From Corallincola sp. (GTDB lineage Bacteria > Pseudomonadota > Gammaproteobacteria > Enterobacterales > Neiellaceae), in NCBI GenBank assembly GCA_017998495.1, contig JAGOCY010000019.1, positions 1 to 10,609 on the forward strand: 10,609 bases of DNA. Reading direction: 5' to 3'. Within the stretch, counting starts at the first letter, position 1. The number at the start of each line of letters is the position of its first letter. The translations under genes and the position numbers were made by a program. Below, in pieces: positions 6,515 through 10,609 of the stretch. The notes below the pieces were generated by a model. It did not search any database. It saw nothing but the letters and a program-made list of their open reading frames with translations, and was not told the DNA's origin.

Positions 6515-6707
6515 CGGTCAAAGCCCAGTCAGGCGGTAGCGGCGCCGGCGACGAAAAAAACAAAAACTTGATCAGAACAATGGCCGCGAGTTTGAGGATG
6601 AGGATGATGGTCAGGTGACGCATCAGTCCTGGCCGCCACCACCACGGCCCCTGATAGGGGATGGCTGCAGGCTCAGAGGCAGACGGGCGATGACACGAGT
6701 CGCTCAC
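6483..6707 (-). CDS. cydP: CydP-like small membrane protein (putative cytochrome oxidase subunit)
   Basis: This is a 74-aa protein with one transmembrane helix at about residues 30-51. Its RHLTIILILKLAAIVLIKFLFF segment has the [RK]-x-L-x(5)-LKL-x(4)-[LI]-x(3)-FF pattern I associate with the putative cytochrome oxidase small subunit CydP. The N-terminal 28 residues are a hydrophilic, Pro/Ser/Trp-rich cytoplasmic tail of unclear conservation, so a shorter product starting at the internal ATG (6621-6623) is possible. The longer start is GTG 6705-6707, with GGA about 8 nt upstream. The end overlaps ybgE by 17 to 32 bp depending on the ybgE start. Its place next to ybgE supports a respiratory-oxidase role, but the family call is from memory of a short motif. 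Confidence 0.65.
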   Translation of the reverse strand: MSDSCHRPSASEPAAIPYQGPWWWRPGLMRHLTIILILKLAAIVLIKFLFFSSPAPLPPDWALTDATTFDVYRD

Positions 6708-6716
6708 GGACGAAAT

Positions 6717-6745
6717 CCATACGCAATGTATGGCTATCGATTATA
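6717..6745 (-). promoter_or_regulatory. cydP-ybgE promoter -10 and 5'-end hairpin
   Basis: A perfect TATAAT is on the minus strand at 6745-6740. Its 17-bp-spaced -35 position (GCCATG) is poor, which fits an activator-dependent promoter. The predicted start, near 6733, coincides with the first base of an inverted repeat, CCATAC-N5-GTATGG (6717-6733). The mRNA would therefore begin with a 6-bp hairpin whose last bases are next to or part of the GGA ribosome-binding element of cydP. Confidence 0.5.
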
Positions 6746-6790
6746 AGTCTTTGCTGATACACCATGGCCAGACAAAAACGGGCAAGGATC

Positions 6791-6819
6791 ACATTAGAGA
6801 AATAACTATTTCTTAATGT
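6791..6819. promoter_or_regulatory. Long AT-rich dyad upstream of cydP
   Basis: Plus-strand ACATTA-G-AGAAATA (6791-6804) pairs with TATTTCT-TAATGT (6807-6819), separated by AC. Thirteen base pairs match and the only break is one bulged G at 6797. No T-run follows on either strand, so it is not a terminator. Its centre is about 72 bp upstream of the predicted cydP start point, a distance used by class I activators. It could equally be a repressor or nucleoid-protein site. No known consensus recognised. Confidence 0.55.
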
Positions 6820-6933
6820 TAATCGCGCCGTTGGCCAGGTCTGTGCCACCCATCCCAGCCGCAAAAATCCAGGCAACATCTAGCCTCAACAATGAGATGT
6901 GATCTCGCCTGGAGTCGACAAGCCACTCACCCG

Positions 6934-6949
6934 CTGGCGGACCCGCCAG
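6934..6949. other. GC-rich perfect palindromic hairpin in the intergenic region
   Basis: CTGGCGG and CCGCCAG are exact reverse complements separated by AC (effectively a 6-bp stem with a 4-nt loop). Neither side carries a T-run. It stands alone at the GC-rich edge of the AT-rich upstream region of the small-RNA promoter. The function is unknown; it could be an operator or a stem in a longer transcript. Confidence 0.4.
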
Positions 6950-6956
6950 ACAATTC

Positions 6957-7023
6957 ATTAGATTTACTAATTTATTGGTGGAATTTAACTCGATTGAGCC
7001 GTGACCGCGTCAGCTCTTACAAT
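6957..7023 (+). promoter_or_regulatory. Strong promoter with AT-rich upstream region, driving the putative small RNA
   Basis: On the plus strand TTGAGC (6994-6999) and TACAAT (7018-7023) are 18 bp apart, giving a predicted start near 7030. The roughly 40 bp before the -35 are strongly AT-rich, like an UP element, in an otherwise GC-rich region. They contain a small dyad, ATTAG-N5-CTAAT, at 6957-6971, centred near -66, which could be an activator site. Confidence 0.65.
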
Positions 7024-7029
7024 GGCCTC

Positions 7030-7178
7030 ACTCGCGGAAAGACTGGTCTTCTGGACCAGCGCTCTCTGGTGTGGCGCGGGGAGTGTCGCCCCCGCACCGG
7101 ACATGTAGTTCCCTGGATTGTTTACATCCTGATTTGCCAAGTACTGGATGCCCGCGCAGCTTGCGCGGGCTTTTTTTT
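7030..7178 (+). ncRNA. Putative small RNA of unknown family, convergent with ubiI
   Basis: I do not recognise this RNA. It is proposed because a sigma70-like promoter and a strong plus-strand intrinsic terminator bracket about 150 nt with no believable reading frame and several stem-loops. Hairpins are CTGGTC/GACCAG at 7043-7059, GGTGTGG/CCGCACC (one G-U pair) at 7068-7098, an ATGTA/TACAT stem at about 7103-7127, and the terminator at 7150-7170. Between the last two is a single-stranded stretch of about 22 nt. Six GGA triplets occur, two of them (in CTGGATTG at 7113 and ACTGGATG at 7143) in likely unpaired places, which leaves a CsrA/RsmA-binding role open. The terminator and U-run are what an Hfq-dependent sRNA would have. 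It does not resemble 6S, Spot 42, GcvB, RyhB or 4.5S RNA. The exact 5' end is predicted only. Confidence 0.6.
7150..7178 (+). terminator. Intrinsic terminator of the putative small RNA
   Basis: GCCCGCGC (7150-7157) and GCGCGGGC (7163-7170) form a perfect 8-bp GC stem around AGCTT, followed directly by eight Ts (7171-7178). The T-run is on the plus strand only. On the minus strand the stem is followed by ATCCAGTAC, so it would not efficiently end ubiI transcription. A second short inverted repeat, TTACCT-GAA-AGGTAA, begins in the last Ts (7177-7191). Confidence 0.92.
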
Positions 7179-7208
7179 ACCTGAAAGGTAACAAATGGCG
7201 AGCCAACC

Positions 7209-8432
7209 TCAGCTGCTGGGCAGTGGCTTGGCCAGCTCCGGCAGCTGTCCTGGCCCCCATAAGGCGTGGTGCAGCAGCTGCTGTTTGAGGGGGGAAACAC
7301 GATCAACCAGCCCCATTCCCACTCCCACCAGCGACCGCAACGGCGCAGGCACAGCAAAGGCTGCGCGCAATGCAGCCATGGCCGCTGACAGCGCCAAGGC
7401 ATCAGCCTTACGCCAGCGCTCAAAGGCCCGCAACCCTGCCTGCTGATCCGGCGTCTGGCCGCTGCGCTGCTGGGCGAGCAACTGCTCGGCCAGAACTGCT
7501 GCATCCATCAGCCCAAGATTGGCACCCTGCCCGGCCAGCGGATGGATGGTATGCGCCGCATCACCAATCACCACCAGATGCTCGGCCAGCCAGTGGCGGG
7601 TGAAACGCCAGCGCAACGGAAAACGCAGGCGTGGCGACAGCGGCCTGAGCACGCCCAGACAGCAGTCGCTGGCCACCGTCACCGCTTTGGTAAAGGCATC
7701 ATCATCCAGCGCCTGCAGCTTCCCCGCGTCAACCGGCGGCAGGCTCCACACCAGCGACACCTGATGAGCATCCGGCAGTGGCAGCAGGGCCACTGGTCCG
7801 GACTGATGAAAGATCTGGCGGGCAATACCGCCATGGGGTTCAGTGCACTGGAGAGTAGTGACCAGCGCATCGTGGCCGTAATCGGCAAACAGCTGAGGCA
7901 AGCCCGCCTGCTGGCGTAGCCAGGAGTGGGCGCCATCGGCAGCCACCAGCAAGGCGCCACTCAGGGTGCGGCCATCGGCCAGCTGTAGAAAGGCATCACG
8001 CTTGCCCATGGTCAGGGTCTGGGTCTGGGGTTTGGCATCTGCCCACAGCTGAACGTTGCGGGCCCGCTTCAGCCGCTGCCACAGCGCAGCGACCACCGCA
8101 TCATTGGCCACAATGGCGCCGAGATCGGCACAGTCGGCCATGGCCGGCTCAAACTGCAGCCGGCCAGGGGCATCTGCCTGCCATACCTGCATGCCCGTGA
8201 TCGGGGCGGCGAACTGCGTCGCCAGCGGCCATACCCCCAAGCGCTGCAACAGCGCCAGACTGGCATGGTTAAGGGCACTGACCCGGCTTAGCGAGGGTTC
8301 AGCCTCTGGGGCGCCCCCCTGCTCCACCACTACTACCGATAGCGGCGAATCCGCGAGTGCCGCTGCCAGCGCCAGTCCGACCATGCCACCGCCTACTACC
8401 ACCAGATCGGCCTGTTCCATCACCTGCATCAT
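7209..8432 (-). CDS. ubiI: Ubiquinone ring C5 hydroxylase UbiI (VisC), FAD-dependent
   Basis: UbiI hydroxylates C5 of the aromatic ring in aerobic ubiquinone synthesis, as part of the cytosolic/membrane-associated Ubi complex. The 407-aa protein is a class A flavin monooxygenase. It has the dinucleotide-binding GGGMVG near residues 14-19, an ADGAHSWLR motif near 163-171, and the FAD-binding GDAAHTIHPLAGQGANLGLMDAA block at about 288-310. Similarity to E. coli VisC/UbiI is clear in RVSALNHAS, in ITGMQVW and in the C-terminal GVGMGLVDRVSPLKQQL. Three in-frame ATGs (8430-8432, 8427-8429, 8418-8420) are possible. The third best matches the E. coli N-terminus, but the GAGG at the ubiH-ubiI gap is spaced poorly for the first two and rather far (12 nt) from the third. 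It follows ubiH by 7 bp. Confidence 0.95.
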   Translation of the reverse strand: MMQVMEQADLVVVGGGMVGLALAAALADSPLSVVVVEQGGAPEAEPSLSRVSALNHASLALLQRLGVWPLATQFAAPITGMQVWQADAPGRLQFEPAMADCADLGAIVANDAVVAALWQRLKRARNVQLWADAKPQTQTLTMGKRDAFLQLADGRTLSGALLVAADGAHSWLRQQAGLPQLFADYGHDALVTTLQCTEPHGGIARQIFHQSGPVALLPLPDAHQVSLVWSLPPVDAGKLQALDDDAFTKAVTVASDCCLGVLRPLSPRLRFPLRWRFTRHWLAEHLVVIGDAAHTIHPLAGQGANLGLMDAAVLAEQLLAQQRSGQTPDQQAGLRAFERWRKADALALSAAMAALRAAFAVPAPLRSLVGVGMGLVDRVSPLKQQLLHHALWGPGQLPELAKPLPSS

Positions 8433-8439
8433 CCTCGTT

Positions 8440-9603
8440 TCAGTGGTTGCCCAAGCCCATACCCTGGCGGGTGATCAACCGCTGTCCGACAGGCAGCAGA
8501 TTGAGCACTGCCAGTGCCAGATTACGCCCGACCACCAACGACGCATGGTCGTTGGCAAACAGCGCCAGCAGGCCATCGGTAAAGCGTACCGTGGCGGCAA
8601 TGTCACCCTCGCGTTGGCGCTCGTAGTCGGCCAGTAGCGGGTAGCGGCCCCAATCGGCAATGGGGCTGGCGGCCAACAAACGACACAAGCAGTCGATATC
8701 GCGCAGGGCCAGATTAAAACCCTGCCCCGCCACCGGATGCAGGGTGTGGGCGGCATTGCCAAGCCACAGACAACGGTGACCCATCAACCGCGCCACCTGC
8801 ATCAACGCCAGTGGGTAAACATTACGCTCGGCCACCAGCTGCAGTTCACCGGCGCGATAGCCAACGGCCTGTTGCAACAGCCGGTTAAAGTGCTCGGGTG
8901 CCGCCTGGAGGCGGCTCTGGCAATCAGCCTCAGTGCCGCACCAGACCAAACTGAACTGACGCTCACCCACCGGCAGCAGGGCCAGCGGCCCTGCCGAGGT
9001 AAAGCGCTCGAAGGCGCGGCCGCCATGGGGGCGATCACTTTCGACCAAGGCGATCAGTGCCTGATTGGCATAGGGGATGGCGCTGCGCTGTTGGCCGAGC
9101 GCCTGATCCCAACGCTGGCTGCCACCATCGGCCAGCACCAGCAGGCGGCAGGCGATCGTCTCACCGCTGGCCAGAGTCACCCGGATAAGGTCCGCCTGCT
9201 GCTCGATATTGCCAATGGTGGCGCCACGCACTGGCAGCGATGCGGTCTTCAGCGCTCGGCTTAAGGCCGCAGCTTCGACGACATGGCCAAACGGCTGTGC
9301 AGAGTCATCACGCAGCAGCAACCGGCCAGCATGGCCCTGATCACTCACCTCGATGCTATGGATCGGGCTGACATCAGCCGCCAGCTGCGGCCACAATTGC
9401 CACTGCTGCAGTAGCTGCTGGGAGTGGCGAGCCAAGGCCAGCAGACGCGGATCGCGCTCAGCGGCAGCTAGCCGCTCGGGCTGTTCCACCAGCAGCAGCT
9501 GGCGATCTGGGCAGAGCTGGCGCAGCCGATGGAGCAAGGTTAAACCACTCAGGCCACCGCCAACGATCAGCAGATCCAGCAGTGGCTCGGAAGGGCTGCT
9601 CAT
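8440..9603 (-). CDS. ubiH: Ubiquinone ring C6 hydroxylase UbiH, FAD-dependent
   Basis: UbiH (2-octaprenyl-6-methoxyphenol hydroxylase) adds a ring hydroxyl in aerobic ubiquinone synthesis, acting with UbiI and UbiF/UbiM-type paralogues. The 387-aa protein has the N-terminal FAD motif IVGGGLSG at about 13-20 and LADGGSQRW near 157-165. GNAAHTLHPVAGQGFNLALRD at about 282-302 has the GNAA-x-TLHP form typical of UbiH rather than the GDAAHTIHP of UbiI. The order pepP-ubiH-ubiI is the same as in E. coli. The ATG overlaps the pepP stop codon (ATGA, 4 bp), so translation is coupled. It and ubiI are ancient paralogues lying side by side. Confidence 0.95.
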   Translation of the reverse strand: MSSPSEPLLDLLIVGGGLSGLTLLHRLRQLCPDRQLLLVEQPERLAAAERDPRLLALARHSQQLLQQWQLWPQLAADVSPIHSIEVSDQGHAGRLLLRDDSAQPFGHVVEAAALSRALKTASLPVRGATIGNIEQQADLIRVTLASGETIACRLLVLADGGSQRWDQALGQQRSAIPYANQALIALVESDRPHGGRAFERFTSAGPLALLPVGERQFSLVWCGTEADCQSRLQAAPEHFNRLLQQAVGYRAGELQLVAERNVYPLALMQVARLMGHRCLWLGNAAHTLHPVAGQGFNLALRDIDCLCRLLAASPIADWGRYPLLADYERQREGDIAATVRFTDGLLALFANDHASLVVGRNLALAVLNLLPVGQRLITRQGMGLGNH

Positions 9604-10609
9604 GACCGGGCTGCTGCCATCAGCGCTTCAATCTCGGCCACCGTCTTGACCGCTGCGGCAGTCAGCACCTCATGCCCGCTGCGGGTGACCACCAGGTTAT
9701 CCTCGATGCGGATGCCGATACCGCGCCACTGTTCAGCCACTGGGGCATCCGGCGCGATGTAAAGACCGGGCTCAATAGTCAGCACCATACCGGGCAGCAG
9801 CGGGCGCTGCTGACCACCGGGCTTGTAATCACCCACATCATGCACATCCAACCCCAGCCAATGGCCAATGCCGTGCATGAAATAGGGCTTGTAGGCTTCG
9901 CTGTTGATCAGCGTCTCCACGTCACCCTCAATAATACCCAGCGCCACCAGCCCCGCGGTCAGCACCTGGATCGCCGCCTTGCCTGCAGCCTCAATGGTGC
10001 TACCGGGGCGGATCGCTGCCATGGCGGCCTGCTGGGCATTGAGCACCAGCTCGTACAGCTGGCGCTGAGGCGGGCTGAAGCGGCCATTGATGGGGAAGGT
10101 ACGGGTGATATCGGCGGCGTAGCCGTGCAGCTCCGCCCCAGCATCGATGAGCACCAGTTCACCGTCGTTAAGCGGGTCGCTGTTTTCGGTGTAATGAAGA
10201 ATGCAGGCGTTGATGCCGCCGCCGACAATGCAGTTGTAGGCCGGGAAACGGGCCCCGTGCGTGGCGAACTGATGGAGGATTTCGGCTTCCAGCTGATACT
10301 CAAACTGACCGGGGCGACAGATCGCCATCGCCCGGTTGTGGGCCTCGGCGCTGATCTGCGCCGCCCGCGCCATCACCGCCAGTTCCTCGCTACTCTTGAT
10401 CAGTCGCAGATCGGCCAAGAGCGGCCGGCTGTCGTGGATCACCGGCGGCGCCCGCCAACCCCTTTTGGGGGCGCCGCGCAAAGCCGCCAGACTGTCGAAC
10501 AGCAGGCTATCGCTGCCACTCAGATGGCCTTGGGCATAGTAAACGGCAGCACGTCCATTGAGCAGATCGCGCAGCCGCTCACTACGCTCACTCCAGCTCC
10601 AGGCGCCAT
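9600..10609 (-). CDS. pepP: Xaa-Pro aminopeptidase PepP, 5' part missing (window edge)
   Basis: PepP (aminopeptidase P) removes the N-terminal residue from peptides with proline in second position, in the cytoplasm, using two manganese ions. About 335 codons are visible. The open frame continues to the right edge with no stop, so roughly 100 N-terminal residues lie outside the window compared with the 441 aa of E. coli. All metal-ligand motifs are present: LVLIDAGAELHGYAADITRTFP supplies two aspartates, FMHGIGHWLGLDVHDVG the histidine, TIEPGLYIAPDA and GIRIEDNLVV the two glutamates (Asp260, Asp271, His354, Glu383, Glu406 in E. coli). The pita-bread catalytic domain is therefore intact. The C-terminus (EIEALMAAARS) also matches. 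An internal ATG at 10479-10481 is not the true start because homology continues upstream (GRAAVYYAQGHLSG). Confidence 0.97.
   Translation of the reverse strand, partial: GAWSWSERSERLRDLLNGRAAVYYAQGHLSGSDSLLFDSLAALRGAPKRGWRAPPVIHDSRPLLADLRLIKSSEELAVMARAAQISAEAHNRAMAICRPGQFEYQLEAEILHQFATHGARFPAYNCIVGGGINACILHYTENSDPLNDGELVLIDAGAELHGYAADITRTFPINGRFSPPQRQLYELVLNAQQAAMAAIRPGSTIEAAGKAAIQVLTAGLVALGIIEGDVETLINSEAYKPYFMHGIGHWLGLDVHDVGDYKPGGQQRPLLPGMVLTIEPGLYIAPDAPVAEQWRGIGIRIEDNLVVTRSGHEVLTAAAVKTVAEIEALMAAARS

Noticed and set aside
6673..6879. 68-aa minus-strand frame upstream of cydP, considered as a possible CydX
   Set aside because: It lacks the MWYFAW-type CydX start and helix, overlaps the cydP start in another frame, and most of it lies upstream of the likely promoter.
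7015..7020. CTTACA half of a GacA/UvrY upstream site
   Set aside because: The partner TGTAAG six bases away is missing and the sequence overlaps the -10 box.
7110..7117. TTCCCTGG shared with the seed region of ArcZ sRNA
   Set aside because: Only 8 nt are shared, the following sequence differs, and the gene neighbourhood (arcB) is absent. Chance similarity is adequate.
7150..7170. The GC stem as a bidirectional terminator for ubiI
   Set aside because: There is no T-run after the stem on the minus strand, so termination of ubiI there is not supported.
7030..7178. 6S RNA (ssrS), which lies near ygfB-pepP-ubiH in related genomes
   Set aside because: No long closing stem between the 5' and 3' ends and no central bubble. 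In the known arrangement 6S RNA sits beyond zapA on the other side of pepP.
6892..7191. 99-aa plus-strand open frame across the small-RNA region
   Set aside because: It starts before the promoter, has no Shine-Dalgarno, has no recognisable domain, and runs through the terminator stem. The structured RNA explanation fits better.

Overview
The window is a stretch of gammaproteobacterial chromosome of fairly high GC. Nearly everything is on the minus strand, so the genes read from right to left. The pairing of ybgE with ybgC-tolQRAB-pal-cpoB, followed by a tRNA-Lys cluster and nadA, is the arrangement known from Enterobacterales, Vibrionales and Aeromonadales rather than Pseudomonas. With this base composition, an Aeromonadales member (Aeromonas/Oceanimonas/Zobellella type) is my best guess. 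That is inference from gene order and remembered protein similarity, not a database result.

Right part (7209-10609): pepP (5' end cut off by the window edge), ubiH and ubiI form a tight operon with a 4-bp stop/start overlap and a 7-bp gap. They encode a proline aminopeptidase and two FAD monooxygenases of ubiquinone ring hydroxylation.

Middle (6708-7208): about 500 bp without a believable protein gene, but not empty. On the plus strand a sigma70-like promoter (TTGAGC, 18 bp, TACAAT) with an AT-rich upstream stretch precedes about 150 nt of stem-loop-rich sequence. That stretch ends in a textbook intrinsic terminator (8-bp GC stem and eight Ts). This looks like an unassigned small RNA gene convergent with ubiI, and it is the most interesting item in the window. 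On the minus strand the same interval holds the promoter of the next operon, a 5'-end hairpin and a long AT-rich dyad.

Centre-left (824-6707): a small membrane protein resembling CydP, then YbgE, both linked to cytochrome bd oxidase, though no cydA, cydB or cydX lies upstream. Next come the acyl-CoA thioesterase ybgC and the complete Tol-Pal system: TolQ-TolR motor, TolA linker, periplasmic TolB, lipoprotein Pal and the TPR protein CpoB. A perfect 8-6-8 dyad lies between ybgE and ybgC, over the putative -35 region of the tol operon.

Left part (1-823): three tRNA-Lys genes (two TTT, one CTT anticodon) with their own likely promoter, then the 5' part of nadA (quinolinate synthase) with its own -10 element.

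Most of the window is conserved housekeeping sequence. The unexplained signals are concentrated in the 6708-7208 intergenic region and in the ybgE-ybgC gap.
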